Shown here piece after piece: positions 18,401-27,819 of a DNA stretch of 64,000 nucleotides. Position numbers and translations under genes: made by a program. Position 1 is the first letter of the stretch. Each line of letters starts with the position of its first letter. The stretch comes from an uncultured Blastocatellia bacterium (GTDB lineage Bacteria; Acidobacteriota; Blastocatellia; Chloracidobacteriales; Chloracidobacteriaceae). Under the pieces are notes generated by a model. That model saw nothing but the letters and a program-made list of their open reading frames with translations. It had not been told where the DNA came from and ran no database searches. The stretch spans positions 32,144 through 96,143 of the forward strand of contig CALGZC010000008.1 in NCBI GenBank assembly GCA_937934745.1, read 5' to 3'.

Positions 18401-19736
18401 ATCCCGGCCAGCTCAGATCGGCCTGCACACGGCTGCGCCCGGTTACGCCTCGCTGTGGAAGGCGCGCAAGGCGAAGTAGGTGGGTGGCTTCCAATCCTTC
18501 TGCCGTAAGCTTTGCCGTTGAGCGCTCGCGCGCGCCGGCCAAGTAAGCCAGCCGGGCCTGGCCACGCACCTGTCCGCCCCAAATCCGCCCTGTCAGTTCG
18601 GTAACGTCCACAAACGTTGGCGAAACGCTGACGTGGGCGCTGAATCCATCTAGGGCATTGCCACTCAGGGCCACCCGACTGGCTTTGACATCGGTTTCGG
18701 CACGGCTGGGAAAACCGCCGAACGGCATCGCCAGCCAGTAGTCGGCGGTCAACCCCGTCACGGCCACATCGAAGAGTTGTCCGGTCAACGGTTCGAGATG
18801 GCCTTCGAGCGTGAGGTTGGCCAGATCGCCCCCGAAGCGGGCCGGCATCTGGACACGTCCTTGGAGCGGGAGGCCGCCAAGCAACCGTTGACCGGCTTGC
18901 GCGAGATCGAGGGTCAGGTAAGCATTGCCGGTATAACGCACTTGCCCGCCGGGCCAACTGACCGCACCGGCAGCGGTCAGCTCACCGAATGGCGTGGTGA
19001 CAACTAGGGACTGCAGTTCGGCCGCCTCCCGTTTGACCGTCGCGGCAAGCCGTAACTGTGCGGCGTCCAGCGCGCGTCCTGCCCCTGTGGCATCGGTAAT
19101 GTCAATGTGGCCGTGATCAAAACGGGCCTCAATGTTTACCGTCTTCCCGTTGCCGGTGTAACCAAAGATTCTGAAGTCGGTGACTTGTCCCGTTACACCG
19201 TACGCCGCAGCCCCCAGGCGGACGACCCCATCCCGGACGACGATCCGCCCACCGTGGAAGGTCTCATCTACCAGGGATTCATCAGGCTCCTGCGGTAAGG
19301 TGCGCTTCCGGCGCGGCGGCGTTCGAATCCGGGCGAGATTGAAGCCCCGTTCGTCAAAGGCCAACTTGAGCACCGGATGGTCAAGCGCGGCCTGCCGCAG
19401 CGAAAAGCGGCGTCGCCACAGGCTTTCGACGGCGATTTCGGCCGTCAGGCGGTCGGCTGTTAGGAACGGCTCGGTGTCGCCAGGGAGAAAGCAGACTAGG
19501 CGTCTGGCTTCCACCGTTGTGGAGAACAGGTGGATGCACAGCTCGCCGATGTCGGCGCGGACATCGGTTTGGCGTTCGAGTTCGGCAATGAGTGTGCGCC
19601 GCGCCCAGTCATCCAGACCGCCGCGCGTGACCCAGACCGTCAGTGCCGTCAGCAACGCGGTGACAACCAGCGCCAACCCCAAACTGAACCCTAGGAGCGT
19701 TCGCCCACGTAAGGCCATCTGTAACGCCTCACCCAC
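15423..19736 (-). CDS. tamB: TamB/DUF490-type translocation and assembly module protein
   Basis: A 1437-residue protein with one N-terminal membrane anchor (residues about 14-36) and a very long, repetitive beta-rich body ending in a TamB/DUF490 domain: GVVSLPEGPTGGTFYDIQAEATIQGYRI region, ILSLLATGRLPPPE, a LLTERIEEQTGRLFGINRFQIDP block and the final NLSIIGLRDQQGNFGFDVRVTKRF (all in part). TamB-like proteins bridge the periplasm and take part in outer-membrane protein or lipid transport. The end on an aromatic residue is typical. It lies 86 bases downstream of the GWxTD gene on the same strand. No TamA/BamA-type barrel gene is in the window. Confidence 0.9.
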   Translation of the reverse strand: MGEALQMALRGRTLLGFSLGLALVVTALLTALTVWVTRGGLDDWARRTLIAELERQTDVRADIGELCIHLFSTTVEARRLVCFLPGDTEPFLTADRLTAEIAVESLWRRRFSLRQAALDHPVLKLAFDERGFNLARIRTPPRRKRTLPQEPDESLVDETFHGGRIVVRDGVVRLGAAAYGVTGQVTDFRIFGYTGNGKTVNIEARFDHGHIDITDATGAGRALDAAQLRLAATVKREAAELQSLVVTTPFGELTAAGAVSWPGGQVRYTGNAYLTLDLAQAGQRLLGGLPLQGRVQMPARFGGDLANLTLEGHLEPLTGQLFDVAVTGLTADYWLAMPFGGFPSRAETDVKASRVALSGNALDGFSAHVSVSPTFVDVTELTGRIWGGQVRGQARLAYLAGARERSTAKLTAEGLEATHLLRLARLPQRGVTGRSRVQADLSWPGLDTRQVQGRVQAQFTGQSPPPEGAPDADKLPLTTEARVVITPGVVAVESLVAHVGQGTLTGSGRYRWRARAVEATLDYHTPEVHEVQILARRLGLTLPASADQTADTRLEVYGTGDITATVSGKLVSGKLSALTAAGTASVGDIRVNDQHIGRAAIEFETSPTGVIVREASLVQPDGGCLIVAFDSGWTDNRPTRVKLDAYELKLTSLGAIARAIPATKALGEQLSALGGRADGKLALTGLPTLKALQVGLSPRDWVTVVEQVRGGGTLALTMVKTPLGDLKRGEARVVFQDNGLTLKGLEARFPSGVVTGYGSYRPADGAYSVTLRSDGLDVMTLARAVGRSDLSVTGLVTFDATSTSTVNRILSGHLDFALQVGSDKLTVAGDDFTDVRLTAASDTAGEQAAVRLAARYRDYTYYADATVTYLNPDGELALLVESQFDFDQTPLTPVLAVFDIGPQNLRGDITGRLRLSGPLYSVDPATDVGGFTTGKLTLTGDIATLRLIVPLGELGATVDNYIVVNDGPLRFSLSDRALDFTQFHLKDEQGDTTSLNLSGRLGLTGGRDVITAEGRIDLKLLRAFSRRVTSRGLLTIKAKITGSLLNPRLTGYTDIDDFGLRITEFPLAIENGGGRILFNANRAQIETLTADAGGGKIEATGGAVFERLTDVRWRFGLRAENIRVKYPRDIRSLADGDLILQGNRSLQVLSGVVRIKRAEYTTNTDLATLVRTQFIGLGGVGTSLQTRDRRSTFTTLDVRVEAPDTLFIRNNIADVVGSASLRLRGSLDNPDVSGRILITRGQLEFRNDRFEVTRGVVSLPEGPTGGTFYDIQAEATIQGYRIIVGLTGTADNFNPILRSEPNLPQSSILSLLATGRLPPPEIANTMTAAQQANISAATTLLSELLTERIEEQTGRLFGINRFQIDPLLVGRGGDPTARLTVGRRITKDLTVTFSTNLATAEEQIILIEYRLRNNLSIIGLRDQQGNFGFDVRVTKRF

Positions 19737-19822
19737 GTTTCACGCCGGCAGGGAGCTTGCGCAGGCAGCCGTGCCTCCCACACACCCGCACACAGCGTTG
19801 CCAGAAGGGATGGCAAAATCGC

Positions 19823-21481
19823 CTAGGACTTTGCCGGTTCAACGGTGAAAAAAGTTTTGGGTGTCAGGGTTTTCCGCGCCACCTTGTCCGTAATGACCAC
19901 TGTGACCTCGTAGCTTCCCGGCTCGAAGTCTTTCAGTGGGATGAGCCGACCCAACACAATCTGTTGTCCGTAGCCGCTCAGGTCGGAAATGCCGTTCTTG
20001 CCGTCTTCGCGGACACGCTGGACAACCTGCCCAGTCTTGACGTTGGTGATAACGTACTCCGCCTCAACGGCCGGGCGCAGTGAAGCCTGGTCAATCTGGA
20101 CGTTGTACACCTGCATGTAAATACCCAGGTTCTGGTTCTGTTTGAAACGCTGCGTGACGCTCGGCCGAACCTTGTTGGCCCCGATGATGAACTGACTCCC
20201 GGAAACGTGCGTCACCGGTTCAAGGACATCAGCCAGGATCAACGAACTCGTCGAAAGTGCCTCCGGCGAATAGCGCGGCACTTCAAAACCTTGCCGCACA
20301 ATCCCGGTGTGACCGCTTGTTACGTCGCGGACGACAAAATCGATCTTGTAGTTGCCCGGCGGCAAAATCAGGCTCTTCTGATACACGGAGCTGAGTTTGC
20401 GTCCGACTTCAAACTGGGACTGCTGGTAGGTAATCATCGGCGCTTCCTCAAAAATCCCGACCCGCTTGCCGGTCAATGCCGACACCCGCGCATAAATGTT
20501 GAGCTGCGCCTTCTGAATACCGCCCTCATCCCTGAAGCCAAGGTCGCTGTTGTTGAACATCAGCGTGAAAGTTGTCACGATAGACGACTCGCCGGCGCGT
20601 AGGAAATCCGTTCGCACGTCAAACGGCAGCACGTCGAACTCCACCTGCTGATCGACTTTCTCGGCAAGCTGCCGGTAACGCACGGTCGGCGCGCGTTGCA
20701 GGTTGGTCAGAATCGCCAACCGCTCAAACGGCATGTCTTGTGTCCGCATTGGATACAGTGGGTTGTTGCCGTACCGGTTGCCGGGGTTGAAGAAGGGACG
20801 GTCCACCTTTGAGGCCAAACCAAGTTGCTCGGCAAGCGTCAGCCCGGCATTCGGCACAAAGAGCAGGGCATCTTTCTCGTCCGCATGGCGGGCAATGCGG
20901 TATTCACCGCTGCCTGTCGGATCGACAAACTCGATTTCGATGCCTGAGCCAACCCCTTCCAAATAGCGGTAGAACCAAATCTCAAACGGGTAGGTTGACG
21001 TTGTGCCGCCGCCTTCATAAATCGGGCGCTCGTAAGGTCCGCCGGCCGGACGTGATTCGATGCTATCCGGTGGGCCCCAGGTAATGTAAATCCGCCCGCG
21101 GTCGGTTTTCCAACCGGGGATACCGGAGGTAAACTTCTCATTTGCGTACGCAATGCGCCGATAGTACTCCTCGCGGTATTCATTTTCCGGCGTGTCCGGA
21201 TCCGGGTCGCGACGCAGCCAGAACTGCTCAATAAACTCTTCCCGTTCCTCGTCGGTCTGGAGCTTTTTGAAAGCAGCGCGTTCTTCAGGCGTGATGATGT
21301 AGTCCACGTCCTCATTGACCCACCGCTGGTAGATTTTGTCGAGTTCGATCTTGCGTGCTTTCTTTTTCTTCGCGGGTGTCTCATCCTGCGCATAGGTGGT
21401 CAACGGCGTCAGCGCCAGCGCCAACCCGAGACCGAGCGCCACACTGATGCGGGACAGACGGGGCATCCCCAAGACGAACAT
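19823..21481 (-). CDS. Exported GWxTD-domain protein
   Basis: About 552 residues. After a signal peptide ([23 protein letters not shown]) comes the GWxTD domain: [64 protein letters not shown]. The domain occurs mainly in Acidobacteriota and related groups; its function is unknown. The C-terminal part is a beta-rich region ending [16 protein letters not shown]. The start is uncertain: AGGAGG lies 13 bases before the ATG at 21481 and 4 bases before an in-frame TTG at 21490. TamB follows on the same strand, suggesting an envelope role. Confidence 0.88.
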   Translation of the reverse strand: MFVLGMPRLSRISVALGLGLALALTPLTTYAQDETPAKKKKARKIELDKIYQRWVNEDVDYIITPEERAAFKKLQTDEEREEFIEQFWLRRDPDPDTPENEYREEYYRRIAYANEKFTSGIPGWKTDRGRIYITWGPPDSIESRPAGGPYERPIYEGGGTTSTYPFEIWFYRYLEGVGSGIEIEFVDPTGSGEYRIARHADEKDALLFVPNAGLTLAEQLGLASKVDRPFFNPGNRYGNNPLYPMRTQDMPFERLAILTNLQRAPTVRYRQLAEKVDQQVEFDVLPFDVRTDFLRAGESSIVTTFTLMFNNSDLGFRDEGGIQKAQLNIYARVSALTGKRVGIFEEAPMITYQQSQFEVGRKLSSVYQKSLILPPGNYKIDFVVRDVTSGHTGIVRQGFEVPRYSPEALSTSSLILADVLEPVTHVSGSQFIIGANKVRPSVTQRFKQNQNLGIYMQVYNVQIDQASLRPAVEAEYVITNVKTGQVVQRVREDGKNGISDLSGYGQQIVLGRLIPLKDFEPGSYEVTVVITDKVARKTLTPKTFFTVEPAKS

Positions 21482-21667
21482 AGGTGGCAAAAAACCTCCT
21501 CGACCGTATCCTTAGGCTTAGCTTACGGGAGACCCGGCAAACACACGGGCTATGACCGAGCGCAGCCCGGAAGCTGGACTCGGCAGAGAATTAGAGCAAA
21601 CCGGTGGGTGTCACGGCAAGTGACCGGCGGCCAACCTCCCATGCAGGTGGGACTTGGTGCGGCAGCG

Positions 21668-22984
21668 CTAGGTCGCGCCGACCGGCATTGTTGCCGAGGG
21701 CCGCTGCCGCAAAATCGGCGAGACCACAGCGAAAATCAAACCGCTCAACGCCGTCGTCACAACACATAGCCCCATGGCCTGGCGTAACGCCTCGGTGGTG
21801 ACCGGGGCAGCAGCCTGCTCGCCGGCAAGCACGTCCGAGAGGAAGCCGACGATGACCGGTGACGGCATATCCCCCAGAATGTGGATGGCAAACATGTAGA
21901 AGCCAATGGCTGCCGACCGCAATGAAGAGGGGACAAGATCGGTGACAATGGCGGCAACCGGCCCGTGGTAGAAGCTCATGAAAAAAGTGGCAACGAAGCC
22001 TGCGAAAAGAAACTGATTCAGTGTCGGTGCGTAGAGGCCCCAGTAAAGAAACGGTGTGCCAAGTAAAAAGGCACCGGCCATGGTGAGTGCGCGTCCAGCA
22101 GCGAACCGCTGTTGAAGCCAGTCCGCTACCACCCCTCCGGTGATGACACCCAAGAAGGCGGCGACGACAATCGGAGTCAACCGGATGGCCGCTTCGGACG
22201 AGCTGACACCGTACAGCTCCGTCACCAACTTCGGCAGAAAGTGCACGAGCGCTCCGGCTGCGAAGGTGACGCTGGCAGCTCCGGCAATGACCAGCCACAA
22301 CGATTTGATAGAGAGCAACTGCACAATGTCAGACCACTGCGGCGGCCCAAGCGTGTGGCTGCGCACCGGTTCGCGGAACAACCAGACAATGATCGTCAGG
22401 ATGAGGCCCGGCAATCCGACGACAAGAAAACACATGCGCCAGCCGATCTTCTGACTCAACACCCCGCCCAAGACCAACCCCAGCGCTGCACCGACCACTA
22501 GCCCCAAGTTGAAGATGCCGATGACTTTGGCCCACATTCGCGCCGGGAACATATCACTGAGGAGCGAAGTCGCTGCTGGCGCATAGGCTGCTTCGCCGAC
22601 ACCGACTGCGCCGCGCGCCAGCAGTAGGTGGGTGTACGAGGTTGCAAACCCGGCGGCCGCCGTCGCCAAGCTCCAGAATCCAACCCCGGCGGCAATGATT
22701 TTCCGGCGGGTGAAACGGTCGGCCAGCATACCCAACGGCACAGCTGCCAGTGAGTGCACTAGCATGAATGCCGTCCCCAGGAAGCCGACTGCTGTATTGC
22801 TTAGGTTGAGTTCATCCTGGATTGGCTTGAGCAGGGGCGGAATCACCTGCCGATCAATGTAGTTGACCACCTGCACAAGCGTCAGAATCAACAGAACATA
22901 CCAGGCATAGCGAGACGCTGATGCCATGGCATCAGCGTCTCCAGCGATAGGCGCACCCAAGTCGGGGGCCGGAACATGGCTCAT
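21668..22984 (-). CDS. Spinster-like major facilitator transporter
   Basis: A 438-residue, 12-helix transporter. The first helix is followed by LVQVVNYIDRQVIPPLLKPIQDELNLS (in part), the signature of spinster-like MFS proteins, then LGMLADRFTRRKIIAAG and RGAVGVGEAAYAPAATSLLSDMFP (in part). Family members export sphingolipids or lysophospholipids in animals; bacterial members have mixed or unknown substrates. The frame is open up to 23107, but that would overlap the bacilliredoxin gene; the ATG at 22984 leaves a 34-base gap. No clear ribosome site precedes it. Confidence 0.86.
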   Translation of the reverse strand: MSHVPAPDLGAPIAGDADAMASASRYAWYVLLILTLVQVVNYIDRQVIPPLLKPIQDELNLSNTAVGFLGTAFMLVHSLAAVPLGMLADRFTRRKIIAAGVGFWSLATAAAGFATSYTHLLLARGAVGVGEAAYAPAATSLLSDMFPARMWAKVIGIFNLGLVVGAALGLVLGGVLSQKIGWRMCFLVVGLPGLILTIIVWLFREPVRSHTLGPPQWSDIVQLLSIKSLWLVIAGAASVTFAAGALVHFLPKLVTELYGVSSSEAAIRLTPIVVAAFLGVITGGVVADWLQQRFAAGRALTMAGAFLLGTPFLYWGLYAPTLNQFLFAGFVATFFMSFYHGPVAAIVTDLVPSSLRSAAIGFYMFAIHILGDMPSPVIVGFLSDVLAGEQAAAPVTTEALRQAMGLCVVTTALSGLIFAVVSPILRQRPSATMPVGAT

Positions 22985-23018
22985 AGGATGTTTGGATACG
23001 TATCTGGCCGTGACGCCA

Positions 23019-23471
23019 CTAGGCGGTTGCCGCGCCGGACTGGGCACAGTGCTTTTGCAATGCCGCCCGGATGTCGGCGGCAATGTCGGCTGCCGTACGA
23101 TGCTCAATCTGGTGCCGTTCTAGCTTAAACACCACGTCACCGTCTTTGAGCAACCAGACCGATGGCGACGACGGGGCAAAGCCTCTGAAGTATTCCCGCG
23201 CACGCGCCGTAGCTTCTTTGTCCTGCCCGGCAAAAACAGTCGTGATATGGTCGGGAAGCACGGTACTCGTCTTGAGTGCCTGAACGACGCCCGGTCGTGC
23301 CGCGCCGGCAGCGCAGCCACAAACCGAGTTGACGACAACCAGTGCCGTGCCCTGTTTCTTACCTAACACAGCATCCACTTCCTCGGGCGTCCGCAGTTCC
23401 TTCACACCGTGGTCGGTCAGTTCCGCCCGCATTGCTTGGAGCGCACGCTCCATATCGTAGCCGTACATCAT
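23019..23471 (-). CDS. Bacilliredoxin (BrxA/BrxB, YphP/YqiW family)
   Basis: A 150-residue thioredoxin-fold protein with the CGC active site in VVNSVCGCAAGAARPGV (residues about 48-64) and GFAPSSPSVWLLKDGDVVF later. Bacilliredoxins remove bacillithiol from S-bacillithiolated proteins in Firmicutes; the family is also found in bacteria with or without bacillithiol. The reading frame extends to 23717, but the start is set by CTGGAGG 9 bases before the ATG at 23471. It is divergent from tsaD and followed by the MFS gene. Confidence 0.9.
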   Translation of the reverse strand: MMYGYDMERALQAMRAELTDHGVKELRTPEEVDAVLGKKQGTALVVVNSVCGCAAGAARPGVVQALKTSTVLPDHITTVFAGQDKEATARAREYFRGFAPSSPSVWLLKDGDVVFKLERHQIEHRTAADIAADIRAALQKHCAQSGAATA

Positions 23472-23628
23472 AGGGGGTATCCTCCAGCGAAAAGGAATCA
23501 TAGGCCGGTGCGCCGGTGCAAAGCTAGCAAAACGCATTCGGCCGCCGGTTAGTACGTGCACCCTAGCATGACCGGCAGAAGTTCGTCGCCTTGTGCCGCC
23601 GCGTGGAATCCTAGTATCGTTTTTTATC

Positions 23629-24714
23629 ATGCGGGTTGTCTTGGGAATTGAAACGTCATGTGACGAGACGGCAGCGGCCGTTGTCCTGGACGGACGACAG
23701 GTCCTGTCGAATATCATCGTCTCACAGATTGCAGCACACCGGCCCTATGGCGGTGTGGTCCCGGAGATTGCTTCCCGGCGGCACCTCGAGACGGTGGCGG
23801 ACGTTGCAGCGCGCGCCGTCGCCGTTCTTCCGGACAGCTTTCGCAGTGTGGATGCCATTGCCGTCACCTATGGCCCTGGTTTGGTCGGGGCGCTGCTGGT
23901 CGGTCTGTCCTACGCCAAGGCGCTTGCACTCACCCTGGGTGTGCCGCTCCTCGGCGTACATCACATCGAGGGCCATTTGTTCTCAACGGTGTTTGAATAC
24001 GGTGACTGGGACTATCCGGCGTTAGGCCTGATCGTATCAGGCGGGCACACCGATTTGTTCTACATTCCGGCGCCACTGACCTACGAACGGCTTGGGCGCA
24101 CCCGCGACGACGCAGCCGGCGAGGCCTACGACAAAACGGCCCGCCGGCTCGGTCTGGGGTATCCGGGCGGCCCAATTCTTGACCGCCTGGCACAAACTGG
24201 ACAGCCTGACCGCGCGCCGCTGGTGTACCGCCCACCGCTGATACCGGAAGCGCCCTATGATTTCTCATTCAGCGGTCTGAAAACTGCCGTTCTGCGCTAC
24301 ATCCGCGAACACGCGGTGACGCTACTGCCGGAAGGTCTCAGTCAGGAAGAGGTACTTGCCCGTGCACCTGAGGCCATCCGTGACTTGGCGGCCGGCTTTC
24401 AGCACGCGGTCGTGACAACGCTCGTCGGCGTCCTGGAGCGCGCCATTCAGGCCTACCGTCCGCGATTGGTAGTGACCGGCGGCGGCGTGGTGTGCAATGC
24501 TGGACTCCGGCAAGCGCTCAACAAGTTGTCGCAGCAGTATGGAATCGAGATTCGTATCCCACACCCGACATACACAACCGATAACGCCGCCATGATTGCA
24601 GCCGTTGGGTACACGCGGCTCATGCAAGGTGAACGCCATGACTGGTCGCTAGAGCCGGTGCCTTCTGCGCGCCTCGGCGCTCCGCTGACTGCCGGCGGCA
24701 TGGAGCACAACTGA
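23629..24714 (+). CDS. tsaD: tRNA threonylcarbamoyltransferase TsaD
   Basis: A 361-residue ASKHA-fold protein that transfers the threonylcarbamoyl group to A37 of ANN-reading tRNAs. Visible features: start VLGIETSCDETAAAVV, the metal-binding HHIEGH, SGGHTDLFY, DDAAGEAYDKTARRLGLGYPGGP (in part), VTGGGVVCNAGLR, and YTTDNAAMIA. The ATG at 23629 gives the canonical N-terminus; an upstream in-frame start at 23593 is less likely. The TMTC-like gene starts 1 base after the stop, so the two are coupled. Confidence 0.96.
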   Translation: MRVVLGIETSCDETAAAVVLDGRQVLSNIIVSQIAAHRPYGGVVPEIASRRHLETVADVAARAVAVLPDSFRSVDAIAVTYGPGLVGALLVGLSYAKALALTLGVPLLGVHHIEGHLFSTVFEYGDWDYPALGLIVSGGHTDLFYIPAPLTYERLGRTRDDAAGEAYDKTARRLGLGYPGGPILDRLAQTGQPDRAPLVYRPPLIPEAPYDFSFSGLKTAVLRYIREHAVTLLPEGLSQEEVLARAPEAIRDLAAGFQHAVVTTLVGVLERAIQAYRPRLVVTGGGVVCNAGLRQALNKLSQQYGIEIRIPHPTYTTDNAAMIAAVGYTRLMQGERHDWSLEPVPSARLGAPLTAGGMEHN

Positions 24715-24715
24715 C

Positions 24716-26665
24716 ATGACACAACTGGCGACGCACACCGGCGGTGCGCCCCAGTCGTCGGTGTGGATGCTGCTACTCTGGGGGCTGTGGATTGGGGTTT
24801 GTGGGTGGGGGCTTTACGGGCGGACTGCTGAGCACGGCTATGTCGTGGATGACGTTGCCATTGTACAAACTAACCCGAACGCGGCGGCAGACGCCGATCT
24901 CCGGCTGGTCTTCAAAAAACACTACTGGCAAGACGTCCCCGCAGATGAGGGTGCGCGCCGGAACTTTCGCTATTTTCACTATCGCCCGGCAACGATTGCC
25001 TCGTTTGTTTTGGTCGCACGCCTGTTAGGCGACGGCCCGCGACAACAGCATTTGGTCAATGTCGTGCTACACGTTTTGGTTGCCTGGCTGGTCCTTGTCA
25101 ATGTGTATGCCTGGCTCCGTGACACCCTGGTTGCCGGACTGACTGGGCTGTACTTTGTCGTTCACCCGCTACACACTGAAGCGGTGGCCATGCTGGTCGG
25201 GCGTGCAGAAATGCTGGCGGCGCTGGGCGCCCTCGGTGCGCTGGGCCTGGCCCAGTTGGCGCTGCAACGGGCGCCGTCACCGGCGCAACGGTGGTTGTGT
25301 GCGATAGCCTCCGGTTGCTGCCTGCTGTTCGGTTGGCTGTCTAAGGAGTCGGCCGTGTTGTTTTTCCCGCTCTGGTTGCTCGTCTTCTGGTCGCGTTTTC
25401 CGAAGGGGCAACCGTCCCGGCAGCGTGCCTGGGCAACAGTCGTCTGGCAGGTTGGCCTGGCCTGTGGATTGGCTACGCTCTGCTTCTGGGCCGTTCATCA
25501 ACGCCTGCAAGCCGGCGTACAGCTCGCGCCCATAGATTTCCCACTGAATCCGCTGGCCTACGTGAGTTTGGCCCAACGTTGGGCAACCGGTGTCGTGCTG
25601 GTGATGAAATACATCGCCATCCACCTATGGTCCTTTCCGCTACAAGTAGACTATTCCTACAACAGCATTCCGGTTGTGACCGACCAGTACGACAGACGCT
25701 TGTGGATCGCCCTCCTCGGCTGCCTGGGCGTTGTAGGCCTGCTATGGGTAACCTACCGTTGTCAGTCGCCGGCCTGGGTTGGGATCGCCTTTCTGCTGGT
25801 GGGCACGACCCTGTTTGCCCATTTCGTTCGGCCGCTCGGCTTTGTCTTTGCGGAGCGCGTGATGTACCTCCCAAGCGCCGGATATTGCCTGGTGGTTGCG
25901 GTCGGCTTTCGCGCTGCCTGGAATGCCGTCTGGAATACCATGCCCCGGACAATAGCGTGCGGGTTGCCGGCAGCGATGGTGCTGCTCATCGGCAGCGCAG
26001 GGTGGCAAACCTGGCGGGAAGTTCCCTTTTACCGCGACACCCGGACGACAGTCGCGCATGCACTGGCCGTTGGAAACCGGCAGAGCGTTTGGTTATGGCA
26101 TGCCTACGGCACAGAGTTGCTCAACGCCGGACACGTGACCGAAGCCATTACTGCTCTCGAACGCGCCCATGCAATTTTGCCGTCGGCCGAAGGATGCGCC
26201 GTTCGGGCAAAGGCCTACTTTGCGCTGGGGCAGCGCGCCCTGGCGCTTAATGCCGCCCGCGAAGCCGTCCGGCGCGACTCGACGTGGGCGCCGTACCGGG
26301 AGCTGTACGCAGTCCTGCTGTTTGACAACGGGCAACTCGACGAAGCTGCTGCTCAGCTTGAAGTCGCTCTGACATTGTTGCCCGACGACGGCCAGTTACA
26401 TGCTCAACTGGGCGTGATCCGCCGCCACCAAGGCCGCCTGGCGGATGCAATTCATCACTACACCCTGGCCGTCACCAGCATGCCCACCAAGGCAGTGTGG
26501 TGGAACACCTTGGGCGACTTGCTGGCTCTGGACGGCAACCTTGTGCAAGCCCAGTTTTGTTACCGTAAGGTTCTTGAGATCAGTTCCGATGTGGCGGTGC
26601 GCCGTGAGGTCGAACACAAACTGATGCAGCTCACCCTACACCGCGCAACCGACCACCACCCTTGA
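24716..26665 (+). CDS. TMTC-like polytopic glycosyltransferase with C-terminal TPR repeats
   Basis: A 649-residue protein. The N-terminal two thirds hold about 10-11 hydrophobic helices with a GYVVDDVAIVQTNP loop after the first one, followed by FHYRPATIASFVL and GLYFVVHPLHTEAVAMLVGRAE (in part), a pattern shared with TMTC/DUF1736 proteins, a GT-C class of O-mannosyltransferase in animals. The last 200 residues form tetratricopeptide repeats (AITALERAHAILPSAEGC, DEAAAQLEVALTLLPDDGQL and DAIHHYTLAVTSMP). The bacterial members' sugar and target are not known. It is packed between tsaD (1 base) and meaB (33 bases), so the three may form an operon. Confidence 0.8.
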   Translation: MTQLATHTGGAPQSSVWMLLLWGLWIGVCGWGLYGRTAEHGYVVDDVAIVQTNPNAAADADLRLVFKKHYWQDVPADEGARRNFRYFHYRPATIASFVLVARLLGDGPRQQHLVNVVLHVLVAWLVLVNVYAWLRDTLVAGLTGLYFVVHPLHTEAVAMLVGRAEMLAALGALGALGLAQLALQRAPSPAQRWLCAIASGCCLLFGWLSKESAVLFFPLWLLVFWSRFPKGQPSRQRAWATVVWQVGLACGLATLCFWAVHQRLQAGVQLAPIDFPLNPLAYVSLAQRWATGVVLVMKYIAIHLWSFPLQVDYSYNSIPVVTDQYDRRLWIALLGCLGVVGLLWVTYRCQSPAWVGIAFLLVGTTLFAHFVRPLGFVFAERVMYLPSAGYCLVVAVGFRAAWNAVWNTMPRTIACGLPAAMVLLIGSAGWQTWREVPFYRDTRTTVAHALAVGNRQSVWLWHAYGTELLNAGHVTEAITALERAHAILPSAEGCAVRAKAYFALGQRALALNAAREAVRRDSTWAPYRELYAVLLFDNGQLDEAAAQLEVALTLLPDDGQLHAQLGVIRRHQGRLADAIHHYTLAVTSMPTKAVWWNTLGDLLALDGNLVQAQFCYRKVLEISSDVAVRREVEHKLMQLTLHRATDHHP

Positions 26666-26698
26666 GACGATTGTTCGCTGGCTTCAGAAACACTCCCC

Positions 26699-27685
26699 AT
26701 GCCTGATCCATTGTTTGCTGACAACCTTGCCAAAAGTATTCGGGAAAGACGCCCGCGCGCAATTGCGCGCGGTATTTCCCTGATTGAAAACGACGACCCA
26801 GCCGCGACCGACCTACTCAAACGCCTTTTCCCGCACACCGGCCAAGCGAAGATCATCGGGTTGACCGGTGCGCCCGGCGCCGGCAAAAGTTCCCTGACCG
26901 ACAAACTGGCGCAGGTCTATGTCGAGCGTTGTCAGCGCGTCGGGATCATTGCCGTCGATCCATCAAGTCCATTTTCGGGTGGGGCAATCCTTGGTGATCG
27001 CATCCGCATGCCCAAGCTGGCGACGCATCCCAACGTCTTCATTCGGAGCATGGCGACGCGCGGCAATCTTGGCGGACTGGCGCGCGCAACAACCGAAGCC
27101 GTTCTCCTACTCGATGCGGCCGGTTATGATGTCGTCATCGTCGAGACCGTCGGCGTCGGGCAGGATGAGGTGGACATTGTCAAGGCTGCCGATGTGACGG
27201 TGGTGGTTGTTGTTCCAGGCATGGGCGATGACATTCAATCGATCAAGGCCGGCATCATGGAAATCGGAGATGTGTTCGTCATTAACAAGGCTGACCGGGA
27301 CGGCGTTGAGCGCACCCAGATGGAGCTGGAAGCCCTGCTCGAACTCGCTGTCCGCGCCGACGGGTGGCGGCCGCCGATTGTCCGCACCGTTGCCACGGCG
27401 ACGCCGCCGGTCGGCGTGGAAGACCTGGCAGCCGCCATTGCGCGTTACCTGTCCTTTGTGACCGCGCACCCCGAAGTGCGCGCCGAGCGCCGGCGGCGGA
27501 TTCTCGAACGACGGATTATCGAGCTCATCCGCGACCGGATTCTCAGTCACATCTGGCAGCAGGCCCTCCGCGACGGCCGGTTGAAAGATACCATTGAGCG
27601 CATCCAGAACCGCGAACTCGACCCGTATACCCTGGTGGATTATATTGTGCGGAAATCACTGAAAGAGCCGCCGCCTGGGTCGTAA
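26699..27685 (+). CDS. meaB: Methylmalonyl-CoA mutase-associated GTPase MeaB
   Basis: A 328-residue G3E-family GTPase. P-loop GAPGAGKSS at residues 57-65, VDPSSPFSGGAILGDRIRM (in part), SMATRGNLGGL, ETVGVGQDEVDI (149-160), and NKAD at 196-199. MeaB loads and protects the B12 cofactor of methylmalonyl-CoA mutase; the closely similar ArgK reading of older annotations is not supported. The mutase itself is not in this window. The gene follows the TMTC-like gene and faces murI. Confidence 0.93.
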   Translation: MPDPLFADNLAKSIRERRPRAIARGISLIENDDPAATDLLKRLFPHTGQAKIIGLTGAPGAGKSSLTDKLAQVYVERCQRVGIIAVDPSSPFSGGAILGDRIRMPKLATHPNVFIRSMATRGNLGGLARATTEAVLLLDAAGYDVVIVETVGVGQDEVDIVKAADVTVVVVVPGMGDDIQSIKAGIMEIGDVFVINKADRDGVERTQMELEALLELAVRADGWRPPIVRTVATATPPVGVEDLAAAIARYLSFVTAHPEVRAERRRRILERRIIELIRDRILSHIWQQALRDGRLKDTIERIQNRELDPYTLVDYIVRKSLKEPPPGS

Positions 27686-27819
27686 CAACCGGCTGAAGCC
27701 CTCGCGCCGATGGACACTTGCCCGACATTGTGGCGGTGGCGCTCAGCTTCGCCGTGCCCGTCGGGCCGTCGTCCGGCAAGAGACACCAGTACAGCGCTGC
27801 CCCCACGCGGACCAGGCCG

